Source: Actinophytocola sp. (lineage in GTDB: Bacteria; Actinomycetota; Actinomycetes; Mycobacteriales; Pseudonocardiaceae). Taken from it: DNA of 36,304 nucleotides. Both the position numbers and the translations under genes were made by a program. Shown in pieces: positions 18,738-28,064 of the stretch. Each line of letters opens with the position of its first letter. Position 1 is the first letter of the stretch. The stretch spans positions 1 to 36,304 of the forward strand of contig WHUD01000032.1 of the NCBI GenBank assembly GCA_009377385.1. Reading direction: 5' to 3'. The notes beneath the pieces are model-generated. The model worked only from the letters and a program-made list of their open reading frames with translations. It did no database searches and was not told the DNA's origin.

Positions 18738-19615
18738 GTTGCCTCCGGGTGTGCCCGTGCCACGCTCTGCAGCTCGGCGATCAGGAAGCCCATGTCCTCG
18801 GTGTGCACGCCGTCGCGGCCGGTGCGCCCGGACACGCCCGCGCGCGGCGGGGCGTCAGGGATGGTGAGGGTGGCGGCGGTGCAGACTTGGGCAAGCACGT
18901 CGTCGAACTCCGCCCGCAGCCCGGCGGGGTCGACCGCGATACCGGCGTCGGCGAGCTGTCGCTCGATCGGGTGGGGTGCGAACAGCTCATCCACCAACGG
19001 CCAGACCGCGTCCAAACCGGTTTGCATGCGCTTGCGGGAGTAGTCGGTGCCGTCTCCGAGGCGCACGGTCCATTGGGCGGCGTAGTCGCGGTGGTAGGTG
19101 ACTTCCTTGACGCCCTTGGCGGCGATCGCCGCCAACACCGGATCCTTCGAGTCGGCGAGGCGTTGCAGCAGCGCGAGCCGCCAGGTGGCGAACACCAGCA
19201 GCCGGGCGATGGAGAAGGCGAAATCGCCGTTGGGGATCTCGGTGAGGCGGACGTTGCGGAACTCGTGTTCGTCGCGGAAGAACGCCAACGCATCCTCCGA
19301 ACGCTCGGAGCCCTCGGCTTTGCCGGCGCGGGTGAGGAGCAGCCGAGCTTGGCCGAGGAGGTCGAGGCCGATGTTGGCCAGGGCGACCTCGTCTTCGAGT
19401 TCGGGGGCGTGGGTGCACCACTCTTGGAGTCGGTGGGAGGCGATGAGGGCGTCGTCGCCGAGCATCAGGCAGTACGCCGCCAGATCCTCCCCATCCACAC
19501 CGGTGGGAAGGGTGGTGTCCACTCCGGCCAGGGGGTCTTCGAAGCCGGTGCCGAACGCCCAGCGGGCCTCGTCGTTGGCCTCGCTGACCGCTTCATACGC
19601 GTTGTCGAAACTCAT
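18731..19615 (-). CDS. paaC: Phenylacetyl-CoA epoxidase structural subunit PaaC
   Basis: A 294-residue ferritin-like subunit that pairs with PaaA without a working di-iron centre. Recognised by LAAYCLMLGDDALIASHRLQ, LANIGLDLLGQARLLLTRAG, FRDEHEFRNVRLTEIPNGDF, VKEVTYHRDYAAQWTVRLGD and MGFLIAELQSVARAHPEATW. The start is ATG 19615 (MSFDNAYEAV), 13 bases after paaB; the open frame continues upstream, but that part is only the shadow of paaB. The ribosome site is weak, so translation is probably coupled to paaB. Confidence 0.95.
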   Translation of the reverse strand: MSFDNAYEAVSEANDEARWAFGTGFEDPLAGVDTTLPTGVDGEDLAAYCLMLGDDALIASHRLQEWCTHAPELEDEVALANIGLDLLGQARLLLTRAGKAEGSERSEDALAFFRDEHEFRNVRLTEIPNGDFAFSIARLLVFATWRLALLQRLADSKDPVLAAIAAKGVKEVTYHRDYAAQWTVRLGDGTDYSRKRMQTGLDAVWPLVDELFAPHPIERQLADAGIAVDPAGLRAEFDDVLAQVCTAATLTIPDAPPRAGVSGRTGRDGVHTEDMGFLIAELQSVARAHPEATW

Positions 19616-19628
19616 CACTGGGTCACGC

Positions 19629-19925
19629 TCACATGTGTGGCACGGTGTCGGGGATGTCGTAGAACGTCGGGTGCCGATACACCTTGTCCGCGCTGGGTGC
19701 GAAGAACGGGTCCTTCTCGTCCGGGCTGGACGCGGTGATATCGGCGGCCCGCACCACCCAGATGGACACGCCTTCGTTGCGGCGGGTGTAGAGATCACGG
19801 GCGTGGCGGATCGCCATCTCGTCGTCGGCGGCATGCAGCGAGCCGACGTGCACGTGGTTCAGGCCCCGTTTGCTGCGCACGAACACCTCATACAACGGCC
19901 ACTCATGCTTGATCTGCTCGGTCAT
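19629..19925 (-). CDS. paaB: Phenylacetyl-CoA epoxidase subunit PaaB
   Basis: A 98-residue subunit that bridges PaaAC dimers. It starts [20 protein letters not shown] and contains [19 protein letters not shown] and [16 protein letters not shown], followed by a C-terminal [16 protein letters not shown] 19925 overlaps the paaA TGA by 4 bases (ATGA), which fixes the start. Confidence 0.95.
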   Translation of the reverse strand: MTEQIKHEWPLYEVFVRSKRGLNHVHVGSLHAADDEMAIRHARDLYTRRNEGVSIWVVRAADITASSPDEKDPFFAPSADKVYRHPTFYDIPDTVPHM

Positions 19926-20872
19926 GCCACTGCCACCGCCTCCCGGTGTTTGCGGGCGTGGGCGGCTGCGGCCTCGCGCACCCACGCGCCCTCGTCGTGC
20001 GCACGTTTGCGGTGCGCGACCCGCTGGGCGCTACACGGGCCGTTGCCGCGCAACACCTGTTTGAACTCGGACCAGTCGATCTCCCCGAAGTCGTAGCTGG
20101 CCCGCTCCTGATTCCAGGCGAGGTCGGCGTCGGGCAGGGTGACGCCCAGCGCCTCGGCTTGGGGGACGGTCATGTCGACGAAGCGTTGCCGGAGTTCGTC
20201 GTTGGTGTGGCGCTTAACCTTCCACGCCATCGACTGCGCCGTGTTCGGCGAGTCCCCGTCGGGTGGGCCGAACATCATCAACGACGGCCACCACCACCGA
20301 TCCGTCGCATCCTGCACCATCTGCCGTTGCGCCTTGGTGCCGCGCATCATCGTCATCAACAACTCATACCCCTGCCGCTGATGAAACGACTCCTCCTTGC
20401 AGATACGGATCATCGCCCGCGCATACGGCCCATACGAACACCGGCACAGCGGCACCTGGTTGCAGATCGCCGCCCCATCCACCAGCCAGCCGATCACCCC
20501 GACGTCGGCGAACGTCAACGTCGGATAGTTGAAGATCGACGAATACTTCTGCTTCCCGGAGATCAACCGCTGGGTCAGCTCACCCCGATCCGCCCCGAGC
20601 GTCTCGGCCGCCGAGTACAGATACAACCCATGCCCCGCTTCATCCTGGACCTTCGCGAGCAGGATCGCCTTACGCCGCAACGACGGCGCCCGCGTGATCC
20701 AATTCCCCTCCGGCTGCATCCCAATAATCTCCGAATGCGCATGCTGCGCGATCTGACGAATCAACGTCGCCCGATACTCATCCGGCACCCAATCCCGCGG
20801 CTCAACCCGCAGATCATGCTCGATCGTCCGCTCAAAATGCCGCTCCAAATCGGACAGTTCGGTGGTGGTCAC
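19922..20872 (-). CDS. paaA: Phenylacetyl-CoA epoxidase catalytic subunit PaaA
   Basis: A 316-residue di-iron catalytic subunit that makes the ring 1,2-epoxide of phenylacetyl-CoA. Iron-ligand helices are visible as [13 protein letters not shown] and [15 protein letters not shown] (two E-x-x-H patterns), with [20 protein letters not shown] and [22 protein letters not shown] 20872 ([14 protein letters not shown]) is preceded by AAGGAG and overlaps the paaZ stop. Distinct from BoxB at the left end, which acts on benzoyl-CoA. Confidence 0.96.
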   Translation of the reverse strand: MTTTELSDLERHFERTIEHDLRVEPRDWVPDEYRATLIRQIAQHAHSEIIGMQPEGNWITRAPSLRRKAILLAKVQDEAGHGLYLYSAAETLGADRGELTQRLISGKQKYSSIFNYPTLTFADVGVIGWLVDGAAICNQVPLCRCSYGPYARAMIRICKEESFHQRQGYELLMTMMRGTKAQRQMVQDATDRWWWPSLMMFGPPDGDSPNTAQSMAWKVKRHTNDELRQRFVDMTVPQAEALGVTLPDADLAWNQERASYDFGEIDWSEFKQVLRGNGPCSAQRVAHRKRAHDEGAWVREAAAAHARKHREAVAVA

Positions 20873-22929
20873 TTCTGCTCCTTCGAAACCAGCGTCAGCA
20901 CGTCGTACTTCGCCACCGACTCGCCATCGGCGTTGGTGACATCGGTGTCCCAGCGGACCTCCCCGTAGTCGGCGTTCTCGCGCGGGGTGATCTGCTTGGC
21001 GGTCAGCGTCACCGTCAGCTCCTCGCCGGCCTTGACCGGCGTGAGGAACCGCAGGTTCTCCAGGCCGTAGTTGGCCAGCACGGGGCCCGGTTCCGGCGAG
21101 ACGAACAGCCCGGCCGCGAACGACACGACCAGGTAGCCGTGCGCCACGATGCCGCCGAACAACGGGTTCGCCGCCGCGGCCTCCTCGTCGGTGTGCGCGT
21201 AGAAGGTGTCGCCGGTGAACTCCGCGAAGTGCGCGATGTCCTCCTCCGTCACCCGGCGCGGCCCGGCCACCACGGCGTCGCCTACGCGCAGCTCGGCCAG
21301 CGACTTCCGGAACGGGTGCGTGCCCTCTGGCCCGCCGCCGGCCCCAGAGGCACAAACACGCCTTGGCGCGCCGGGCACCCACTGCCCGGTGACCTCGGTC
21401 AGCACCGTCGAGCTAGCCTGCACGGCGGTGCGCTGCATGTGGTGCAGCACGCCCCGGATGCCGCCCATCTCCTCGCCGCCACCGGCGCGGCCGGGACCGC
21501 CGTGCACCAGGCCAGGCAGCGGCGAGCCGTGCCCGGTTGACTCCTTCGCATCGTCGGTGTCCAGCACCAGCAGCCTGCCGTGCCACGGCGCGGCGCCGAG
21601 CGCCACCTCCCGCGCGAACGCCGCGTCCCCGGTCACCACCGACCCGACCAGGCTGCCCTCTCCCTTGGCAGCCAGCTCGACGACCTGCTCGGTCGACGTG
21701 TACGGCAGCAGCGTCGCCACCGGCCCGAACGCCTCCACCTGGTGCGGTTCCGCGCGCTCCGGGTCGTCCACCCGGAGCAGCACCGGGGACAGGAACGCAC
21801 CGCGCTCGGCGTCCGCGTCGACGACGTCGACCTGCTCGGGGTCACCATAGACGACGGCACCGACATCCATGAGCGCCTTGAGCGACCGACGCACCTCCTC
21901 GCGCTGTTCCAGGCTGGCCAGCGCGCCCATGCGCACGCCATCGTTCGCGGGGTTGCCGACGGTGACCTTCGCCAGCCGCTCGGACGCCGCTGCCGCGACG
22001 TCGTCCATCAGCTCGGCAGGCACGAACGCCCTGCGGATCGCGGTGCACTTCTGACCTGCCTTGACGGTCATCTCCGTGACGAGCTGCTTCACGTAGAGGT
22101 CGAACTCCGGGGTGCCCTTCGTGGCGTCCGGCCCCAGGATGGACAGGTTCAGCGAGTCGGCCTCTGCGTTGAACCGCACCGCGTTGCGCACGATGCTCAG
22201 GTGCGACCGGAGCTGGCTCGCAGTGGACGCCGAACCGGTGAACGACACGACGTCCTGCGTGGTGACGTGGTCCAGCAGGTCACCGGCACTGCCGCAGACG
22301 AGCTGCAGCGAGCCCTCCGGCAGGATGCCGGACTCGACGATGAGCTCCACCAGGCGATGCGTGAGGTACGCGGTCTGGCTTGCGGGCTTCACCAGCGAGG
22401 GCATCCCGGCGAGGAACGCGGGTGCGAACTTCTCCAACGGCCCCCACACCGGGAAGTTAAAGGCGTTAATCTGCACCGCTACGCCGCGCAGCGGGCTGAG
22501 GATGTGCTGGCCGACGAATGTGCCTCCCTTGCTGAGCGGCTCGACGGCGCCCTCGGCGAACACGGTGTCGTTCGGCAGCTCCCGCCTGCCCTTGCTGGCG
22601 TAGGCGAACAGCACGCCGATGCCGCCGTCGACGTCGAACTTCGAGTCGCCAAGGGTCGCGCCGGTCTTGGCGGAAAGCGCGTACAGCTCGTCACGGTGTT
22701 CCCGCAGGTCAGAGGCGAGCGCCTTGAGCAAGGCCGCGCGCTGGTGGAAGGTCAGCTCCCGCAGCGCTGGCCCGCCGACGCGGCGGCCGTAGTCCAGCAC
22801 GGCGGCCATGTCGATGCCGGTGGTGGACACCTGCGCGATCTCCTCGCCGGTCGCGGCGTCGTGCACCGGTGTGCCCGCGTCGCTCGGGGTGTGCCAGTCG
22901 CCGGATACGTAGCTGCGGAGGGGACTCAT
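20869..22929 (-). CDS. paaZ: Bifunctional oxepin-CoA hydrolase / 3-oxo-5,6-dehydrosuberyl-CoA semialdehyde dehydrogenase PaaZ
   Basis: A 686-residue fusion. Residues about 1-520 are an aldehyde dehydrogenase ([33 protein letters not shown], catalytic Cys in [13 protein letters not shown]). Residues about 540-680 are a MaoC-type hydratase ([38 protein letters not shown]) that opens the oxepin ring. Both domains look intact. AAAGG lies 7 bases before ATG 22929. It is the first gene of paaZABCDE, whose members are joined by GTGA or ATGA overlaps, and a PaaR-like operator lies 32 bases upstream. The ALDH half is a close paralogue of the BoxD-type protein at 6786. Confidence 0.96.
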   Translation of the reverse strand: MSPLRSYVSGDWHTPSDAGTPVHDAATGEEIAQVSTTGIDMAAVLDYGRRVGGPALRELTFHQRAALLKALASDLREHRDELYALSAKTGATLGDSKFDVDGGIGVLFAYASKGRRELPNDTVFAEGAVEPLSKGGTFVGQHILSPLRGVAVQINAFNFPVWGPLEKFAPAFLAGMPSLVKPASQTAYLTHRLVELIVESGILPEGSLQLVCGSAGDLLDHVTTQDVVSFTGSASTASQLRSHLSIVRNAVRFNAEADSLNLSILGPDATKGTPEFDLYVKQLVTEMTVKAGQKCTAIRRAFVPAELMDDVAAAASERLAKVTVGNPANDGVRMGALASLEQREEVRRSLKALMDVGAVVYGDPEQVDVVDADAERGAFLSPVLLRVDDPERAEPHQVEAFGPVATLLPYTSTEQVVELAAKGEGSLVGSVVTGDAAFAREVALGAAPWHGRLLVLDTDDAKESTGHGSPLPGLVHGGPGRAGGGEEMGGIRGVLHHMQRTAVQASSTVLTEVTGQWVPGAPRRVCASGAGGGPEGTHPFRKSLAELRVGDAVVAGPRRVTEEDIAHFAEFTGDTFYAHTDEEAAAANPLFGGIVAHGYLVVSFAAGLFVSPEPGPVLANYGLENLRFLTPVKAGEELTVTLTAKQITPRENADYGEVRWDTDVTNADGESVAKYDVLTLVSKEQK

Positions 22930-22960
22930 GGATGACCTTTCACGCTCGCGAGGGTTATTT

Positions 22961-22982
22961 ACTTACCGTGTGTTCAGTAATT
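22961..22982. promoter_or_regulatory. PaaR-like operator before paaZ
   Basis: A 22-bp site with left half ACTTACCG and right half CAGTAATT. It fits 13 of 16 fixed positions of the Corynebacterium glutamicum PaaR palindrome (ACTNACCG, six bases with a central CG, CGGTNAGT) as I remember it. It overlaps an AT-rich stretch that should hold the paaZ promoter. Confidence 0.55.
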
Positions 22983-23087
22983 CCATGCTAGCGCGACGGC
23001 GGCACAGGGGAAAGCCCCCGTTTTCGGCGGCCCCTTGACGCCTTGACAGCGGAGGTCAGGCTGCCGTTGACTGGCCAGGCGCAAGTC

Positions 23088-23109
23088 AATTACCAACCAT
23101 TTGGTCAGG
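23088..23109. promoter_or_regulatory. Second, weaker PaaR-like site before paaI
   Basis: The 22-bp window fits about 11 of 16 fixed positions of the same consensus; ACCA-TT-TGGT (23097-23106 region) is its inner symmetry, with right half TGGTCAGG. It lies 15 bases before GTG 23125, and a TTGACT (23067-23072) could be the -35 box. Repression of paaIK by the same TetR-type regulator is plausible. Confidence 0.4.
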
Positions 23110-23124
23110 TAGTGGGGTAGAGCG

Positions 23125-23541
23125 GTGGCGGACCTGCGGAACGCGGCCGAGCGGATGCTGGACGCCGACAAGGCGTCGCGTGCGCTCGGCATCGAGCTGG
23201 CCGAGCTGTCCGAGGGACGTGCGGTGATGACGATGACGGTGACCGACCTGATGGTCAATGGCCACGACATCGCCCACGGCGGCTACGTCTTCCTGCTGGC
23301 CGACACGGCGTTCGCCTGCGCGTGCAACAGCCACGGCCCGGTCACCGTCGCCGCGGGCGCCGAGGTGTCCTTCGTCGCGTCCGCCAGGTTGGGTGACGTC
23401 CTGGTCGCCACCGCTGAGGAGCGGACGCGGTTCGGGCGCAACGGGATCTACGACGTCACGGTGCGGCGGGACGACGGCGCTGTCATCGCGGAGTTTCGCG
23501 GCAGGAGCCGCACCATCGAGCGGAACGGGGAGGCGGAGTGA
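23125..23541 (+). CDS. paaI: Hydroxyphenylacetyl-CoA thioesterase PaaI
   Basis: A 138-residue hotdog-fold thioesterase. It shows LMVNGHDIAHGGYVFLLADT, the PaaI active-site pattern with the catalytic aspartate in LADTAF, and AGAEVSFVASARLGDVLVAT. PaaI removes dead-end CoA esters so that free CoA is not trapped. GTG 23125 (MADLRNAAERM) is the only start with a normal N-terminus; the ribosome site is weak. The end overlaps paaK as GTGA. Confidence 0.93.
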   Translation: MADLRNAAERMLDADKASRALGIELAELSEGRAVMTMTVTDLMVNGHDIAHGGYVFLLADTAFACACNSHGPVTVAAGAEVSFVASARLGDVLVATAEERTRFGRNGIYDVTVRRDDGAVIAEFRGRSRTIERNGEAE

Positions 23542-24851
23542 CGGTCGGGAGCACCGGCATGGCGCAGGCGGAATGGGACGACGCGGAGCGGCTCAGCGCG
23601 GACCAGTTGCTGAAACGCCAGCTCGACCGTCTGCAGTGGACGCTACGGCACGCCTACGAGAACGTGCCCGCGTACCGGCGGAAGTTCGACGAGGCCGGTG
23701 TGCGGCCGGAGGGCTGCCGGTCGCTCGATGACCTGGCGCGTTTTCCGTTCACCACCAAGAAGGATTTGCGCGACAACTACCCGTTCGGCATGTTCGCGGT
23801 GCCGAGAGAGCAGGTGAGCCGGATCCACGCCTCAAGCGGCACGACCGGGCAACCCACCGTCGTCGGCTACACGAAGTCCGATGTGGACATGTGGGCGGAC
23901 GTCGTCGCGAGGTCCATCCGTGCGGCGGGCGGACGTCCGGGCGACCTGGTGCATGTCGCCTACGGCTACGGGCTGTTCACGGGTGGCCTTGGCGCGCACT
24001 ACGGCGCCGAGAAGCTGGGCTGCACCGTCGTTCCGGCGTCCGGCGGCATGACGGCACGCCAGGTGCAGCTCATCAACGACTTCAAGCCGTCGATTATCAT
24101 GGTGACGCCGTCCTACCTGCTCACGCTGATCGACGAGTTCGAGCGGCAGGATATCGACCCGCGCGGGACGTCGCTGCGGGTGGGCATCTTCGGGGCGGAG
24201 CCGTGGACCGAGGAGATGCGCCGCGAGATCGAGGAGCGGATGGGCATCGATGCGGTCGACATCTACGGGCTGTCCGAGGTGATCGGTCCGGGCGTGGCGC
24301 AGGAGTGCGTCGAGACCAAGGACGGCCTGCACATCTGGGAGGACCACTTCTATCCCGAGGTCATCGACCCGATCGAGGGCCACGTGCTTGACGATGGCGA
24401 GCGCGGTGAGCTGGTGTTCACGTCGCTCACCAAGGAGGCGTTCCCGATCATCCGCTACCGCACCCGTGATCTGACCCGGCTGCTGCCAGGCACCGCCCGG
24501 CCCGCGTTCCGGCGGATGGAGAAGGTCACCGGGCGCAGCGACGACATGATCATCCTGCGCGGTGTGAACGTCTTCCCGACCCAGATCGAGGAGACGCTGC
24601 TGCCGATCGACGGGCTGTCACCGCACTTCCAACTCGTACTGTCCACAGCGGACCGATTGGACCGGATGACGGTGCGAGTTGAGGCGGATCCCAACGCGTC
24701 CGCCGAGCTGCGGCGTGCCGCGGCTGCGGAGCTGGTGGCGCGGGTGAAGGACAGCGTCGGAGTGAGCGTCGCCGTCGACGTCACCGATCCCGATGCATTG
24801 GAGCGGTCGTTGGGGAAGATGCGTCGCGTCATCGACGAGCGCGCGAAGTAG
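23538..24851 (+). CDS. paaK: Phenylacetate-CoA ligase PaaK
   Basis: A 437-residue ATP-dependent ligase forming phenylacetyl-CoA, the substrate of PaaABCE. Motifs: FTTKKDLRDNYPFGMF, the phosphate-binding loop HASSGTTGQPTVVGYT, YGLSEVIGPGVAQEC, YRTRDLTRLLPG, GRSDDMIILRGVNVFP, and a C-terminal LGKMRRVIDER with the catalytic lysine. GTG 23538 has GGGGAGG at 23527-23533; ATG 23559 is a less likely start. Expressed with paaI, divergently from paaZABCDE. Confidence 0.95.
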   Translation: MTVGSTGMAQAEWDDAERLSADQLLKRQLDRLQWTLRHAYENVPAYRRKFDEAGVRPEGCRSLDDLARFPFTTKKDLRDNYPFGMFAVPREQVSRIHASSGTTGQPTVVGYTKSDVDMWADVVARSIRAAGGRPGDLVHVAYGYGLFTGGLGAHYGAEKLGCTVVPASGGMTARQVQLINDFKPSIIMVTPSYLLTLIDEFERQDIDPRGTSLRVGIFGAEPWTEEMRREIEERMGIDAVDIYGLSEVIGPGVAQECVETKDGLHIWEDHFYPEVIDPIEGHVLDDGERGELVFTSLTKEAFPIIRYRTRDLTRLLPGTARPAFRRMEKVTGRSDDMIILRGVNVFPTQIEETLLPIDGLSPHFQLVLSTADRLDRMTVRVEADPNASAELRRAAAAELVARVKDSVGVSVAVDVTDPDALERSLGKMRRVIDERAK

Positions 24852-24855
24852 CCCG

Positions 24856-25797
24856 GTGTACCCGCCGATCGAGTCGTACCGCCACGGGATGCTCGACGTC
24901 GGCGACGGGAACCTCGTCTACTGGGAGGAGTGCGGCAGCCCGCAGGGTAAACCGGCGTTGGTGGTGCACGGCGGGCCTGGTTCGGGGCGTGCTCCGGGGT
25001 CGCGGCAGCTGTTCGACCCGGAACCGTATCGGATCGTGCTGTTCGACCAGCGCGGCTGCGGGCGCAGCACCCCGCACGCCAGTGACCCGGCGACGGAGAT
25101 GCGGCACAACACCACGCACCACCTGCTGTCCGATATGGAACTGCTCCGCGAGCATCTTGGTATCGAGCGATGGTTGCTGTACGGCGGGTCGTGGGGGTCC
25201 ACATTGATCCTTGCCAACGCCGAGCGATATCCACACCGGACGTCCGAGATCGTGCTGTGTGGCGTGACCATGTCCCGGCGCAGGGAGATCGACTGGCTGT
25301 ACCGGGGCGTAGGACGGTTCTTCCCCGAGCAGTGGGAGCGGTTCCGCGCCGTGGTGCCGGAAGGGGAGCGCGACCTGCTCGCCGGCTACGCCCGCCTGAT
25401 GGAGCACCCCGATCCCGGCGTCCGGACACGCGCCGCCGTGGAATGGTGCGCCTGGGAGGACGCCGTCATCTCGCTTGAGCCGAACGGCGTCCCCAACGCC
25501 TACAGCGACCGGCCGTCCGACGCGCTGCTCGCGCTGGTGCGGATCTGCGCGCACTACTTCTCGCACGGCATGTGGCTCGACGCCGACGAACTGCTCCGCA
25601 ACGCCGACCGCCTCGCGGGCATCCCCGGCGTGCTGATCCACGGCAGCGTCGACCTGAGCGGGCCGCTGGAGACGCCGTAGCTGCTCGACCGGGCGTGGCC
25701 ACACGCAGAGCTGGTCGTGATCGACGACTCCGGCCACACCGGCAGCGACGCCATGCGCGCCCGGATCGTCGCCGCGCTGGACGACTTCGCGGGGTAG
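24856..25797 (+). pseudogene. Prolyl iminopeptidase-like alpha/beta hydrolase cut by an in-frame stop
   Basis: GTG 24856 starts MYPPIESYRHGMLDVGDGN, 5 bases after paaK. The prolyl iminopeptidase features follow: VHGGPGSGRAPG, FDQRGCGRSTPH, the nucleophile elbow YGGSWGS and the acid region IHGSVDLSGPLETP. A TAG at 25678-25680 ends the frame. The same frame then goes on without change as LLDRAWPHAELVVIDDSGHT to 25797, carrying the catalytic histidine (GHTGS). Family members usually have Trp at the stop position, so one TGG-to-TAG change explains it. The 274-residue product lacks the histidine and should be inactive unless the stop is read through or is a sequencing error. Confidence 0.82.
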
Positions 25798-25905
25798 CCC
25801 TCACGTCGCCGCTTCTCCAGGATGAGGTCGTTGGCAAAGCCCGGGAGCGTGCGGAGAGTGTCATGGGTCACGTTAGGACTTCGAGTCAGCTTGCGGTCAA
25901 GCCCG

Positions 25906-26124
25906 CTACTCGGTCGGCTCGTCGGGACCCCCGTTCGGGTTCTCCGGATCCTCGGTGTCGATGTCCTGCGTGAACGCGGCCTCTTCGGTGTCGTCCTCGT
26001 CGCGCCGCTGCTCGGAGCGCTCGCCGAAGACGCGCTCCTCCAGCGCGTCCACCGCATCCTTGGGGCGGGTGCGCGGGTCGTTCGGAATGTCGTGGCCGCG
26101 GTCGTCGTCGGCTGGCTCGATCAC
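25906..26124 (-). CDS. Small acidic hypothetical protein
   Basis: A 72-residue hydrophilic, strongly acidic protein. GTG 26124 is chosen because a strong AGGAGGTG (plus 26133-26140) sits 8 bases upstream; the open frame extends further but without support. It has DPRTRPKDAVDALEERVFGE in the middle and a disordered tail rich in Asp, Glu and Pro (DIDTEDPENPNGGPDEP). No domain or membrane segment is seen. The SigF-type promoter upstream suggests a stress or stationary-phase role. Function unknown. Confidence 0.7.
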   Translation of the reverse strand: MIEPADDDRGHDIPNDPRTRPKDAVDALEERVFGERSEQRRDEDDTEEAAFTQDIDTEDPENPNGGPDEPTE

Positions 26125-26203
26125 GGTGTCAGCACCTCCTCGTCCGCCATGTTTCCCCCGGTGATCGTTCGGCGGCAACCGGAGAACCGGCGTTCCGGGA
26201 TGG

Positions 26204-26228
26204 GTACCCGACCTGGGGTCTCCTAACC
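26204..26228 (-). promoter_or_regulatory. SigF-type promoter of the small acidic protein gene
   Basis: On the minus strand, GGTT (plus 26225-26228), a 15-base spacer and GGGTAC (plus 26204-26209) match the mycobacterial/streptomycete SigF-SigB consensus (GGTTT or GNNT, 14-17 bases, GGGTA). The -10 lies within the palindrome GGGTACCC (26202-26209). The start codon is about 70 bases downstream. Confidence 0.55.
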
Positions 26229-26283
26229 GGGCGGGTAACCACAGTTAAGCTTGCCCGCACCACCTGACAGTTTGCGAGGTTCC

Positions 26284-27138
26284 ATGCGCCACTCCATCGC
26301 TCAGCGTGTGCTCGGTGTGCTCACTCTCGGAGCCGCGCTGGCGGCCTGTGGCGATACCGAGCCGGCCGGCCCGGCGGAGCACGCCCACGTCGGTCTTGCT
26401 CACATCCACGGCCTCGCGGTGAACCCGGCGGACGGCGAGCTGTACGCAGGTAGCCACAACGGCGTGTTCGTCGTCACCGGCAAGAGTGAACCGGAGCAGG
26501 TGGCGGGCCGCACGCAGGACTTCATGGGCTTCACGATCATCGGGCCGGATCACTTCCTCGGCAGCGGACACCCAGGACCGGACGCGTCGGGACAGCCGCC
26601 GCACCTCGGCCTGATCGAGAGCACCGACGGCGGTGAGACCTGGCGGTCGCTGTCGCTGTCCGGCGAGGCGGACTTCCACGCGATGGAGGCCAAGCACGAC
26701 ACCGTGTACGGATTCGACAGCCAGACCGGGAAGCTGCTGGTCAGCAAGGACATGCGGTCGTGGGACCAGCGCGCGGCGCTGCCCATGGCGGACTTCGCCG
26801 TCTCACCGGACGACGCCGACGAACTGCTCGCCACCACCCAGGACGGCGTCGTGCGCAGCACCGATGGCGGGCGGAGCTTCGCGACCGACGACGCGGGCCC
26901 CGTGCTGCTGCTTCTCGACTGGGCGAGTACAAAGCAGTTGGTCGGCATCACGCCCGATGGGCAGGTGCGGACCAGCGCGGACGGCGGCGAGTCCTGGCGC
27001 GAGGCGGGCAGCGTGCCCGGCTCACCGCAGGCGATCACCTGGCACCCCGATTCCGGCATCTACGTGGCCACGGACCAGGCGATCCATCGCTCGACCGACG
27101 ACGGCGCGACGTTCGACGTCTACCAGCAGCTCGGCTAG
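26284..27138 (+). CDS. Secreted Asp-box (BNR-repeat) lipoprotein, F510_1955-like
   Basis: A 284-residue lipoprotein: signal QRVLGVLTLGAALAAC with lipobox Cys near residue 19. The mature part is a beta-propeller-like protein with four Asp-box repeats (ESTDGGETW, RSTDGGRSF, TSADGGESW, RSTDDGATF) and the family start HVGLAHIHGLAVNPADGELY. ATG 26284 follows GAGG and gives a clean signal peptide; an earlier in-frame start (26251) would spoil it. Asp boxes occur in sialidases and photosystem-assembly proteins, but the function of this actinobacterial family is unknown. It shares a CTAG stop overlap with the next gene. Confidence 0.82.
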   Translation: MRHSIAQRVLGVLTLGAALAACGDTEPAGPAEHAHVGLAHIHGLAVNPADGELYAGSHNGVFVVTGKSEPEQVAGRTQDFMGFTIIGPDHFLGSGHPGPDASGQPPHLGLIESTDGGETWRSLSLSGEADFHAMEAKHDTVYGFDSQTGKLLVSKDMRSWDQRAALPMADFAVSPDDADELLATTQDGVVRSTDGGRSFATDDAGPVLLLLDWASTKQLVGITPDGQVRTSADGGESWREAGSVPGSPQAITWHPDSGIYVATDQAIHRSTDDGATFDVYQQLG

Positions 27139-28013
27139 CCGACGGTCGTCGCGCGCCGCGCCGTGTGCTCGATCATGTCGGCGAACCGGGGCCACATCGG
27201 TTGCGGCATGTCATGGCCCATGCCGTTGATGACGTGCAGTTCGGCGCCGGGAACGGCGCGCACCGTCGCCAGCCCGCAGCCGACGTTGATCAGCAGGTCG
27301 TCCGCGCCGTGGATGACCGTCGTCGGCAGCCGCAACTGCTTGAGCCGCGCCGTGCGGTCTTGCGCAGCGACCGCCGCCGCGAGCTGCCGCGCGGTGCCCG
27401 CCCGGTTGATGCCCCGGTCGAACGTCCGCTCCGCGCGGGCGCGCAGTCGTTGCTCGTCTAACGGGTAACCAGGCGAGCCGATCACGCTGGCCATCCGCAG
27501 AAGATGCGTGATGTAGCCGTCGCGGTCACGCGGCGGTGCGGTGAGCAGCGTCGCCACGGCCTTGCGGTGCGGCCGCCAGACCAGCCGATTGCCGGTGTGC
27601 GACATGATCGACGTCAATGAGCGCGCCCGGTCGGGATGGCGGATCGCCAGCAGCTGGCCGACCATGCCACCCAGCGACGCGCCGACGATGTGCGCCGACG
27701 CGACGCCGAGCCGTTCCAGCAGCGCCGCCGCGTCGTCGGACATGTCGTCCAGCGAGTAGGCGGTCTTCCTGCCCAGGTACGCGGCGGGCAGGCTCACCGC
27801 GCCGCCGATCGACGACGACCGGCCGCAGTCGCGATTGTCGAAGCGGATAACGTGGAAGCCGCGCTCGGCGAGCAGCAGGCAGAATTGGTCGTCCCACCAG
27901 GTCATCGGCGCAGACAGGCCCATGATCAGCAGCAGCGGCTCGCCGTCGGGTGGCCCGAACGTTTCGTAGCAGACGTTGATGCCGTTGACGCCTTCCGCGA
28001 ACTGCTCGGGCAT
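27135..28013 (-). CDS. Alpha/beta hydrolase
   Basis: A 292-residue alpha/beta hydrolase. Visible: the oxyanion region LLLIMGLSAPMTWW, VIRFDNRDCGRSS, the nucleophile elbow VGASLGGMVGQLLA (Ser), the acid strand TTVIHGADDLLINV and the histidine in INGMGHDMPQ. The Asp, Ser and His triad is complete. It resembles the AclR/TAP-like esterase group with a short cap domain; the substrate is unknown. GGGGAG precedes ATG 28013. The TAG stop (27135-27137) and the opposing TAG (27136-27138) share the palindrome CTAG. Confidence 0.85.
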   Translation of the reverse strand: MPEQFAEGVNGINVCYETFGPPDGEPLLLIMGLSAPMTWWDDQFCLLLAERGFHVIRFDNRDCGRSSSIGGAVSLPAAYLGRKTAYSLDDMSDDAAALLERLGVASAHIVGASLGGMVGQLLAIRHPDRARSLTSIMSHTGNRLVWRPHRKAVATLLTAPPRDRDGYITHLLRMASVIGSPGYPLDEQRLRARAERTFDRGINRAGTARQLAAAVAAQDRTARLKQLRLPTTVIHGADDLLINVGCGLATVRAVPGAELHVINGMGHDMPQPMWPRFADMIEHTARRATTVG

Positions 28014-28064
28014 GCGCTCCCCACCTTCCTTTCCCGTGATCGGAACACCAGGATAGGCCGGAGG

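Noticed and set aside
18731-19834. A longer PaaC starting in front of paaB
   Set aside because: The extra N-terminal part is the frame-shifted shadow of paaB. PaaC family proteins start at MSFDNAYEAV (19615).
26251-26283. Earlier start (26251) for the Asp-box lipoprotein
   Set aside because: It would put 11 unrelated residues before the signal peptide. ATG 26284 has GAGG and a proper charged N-terminus.
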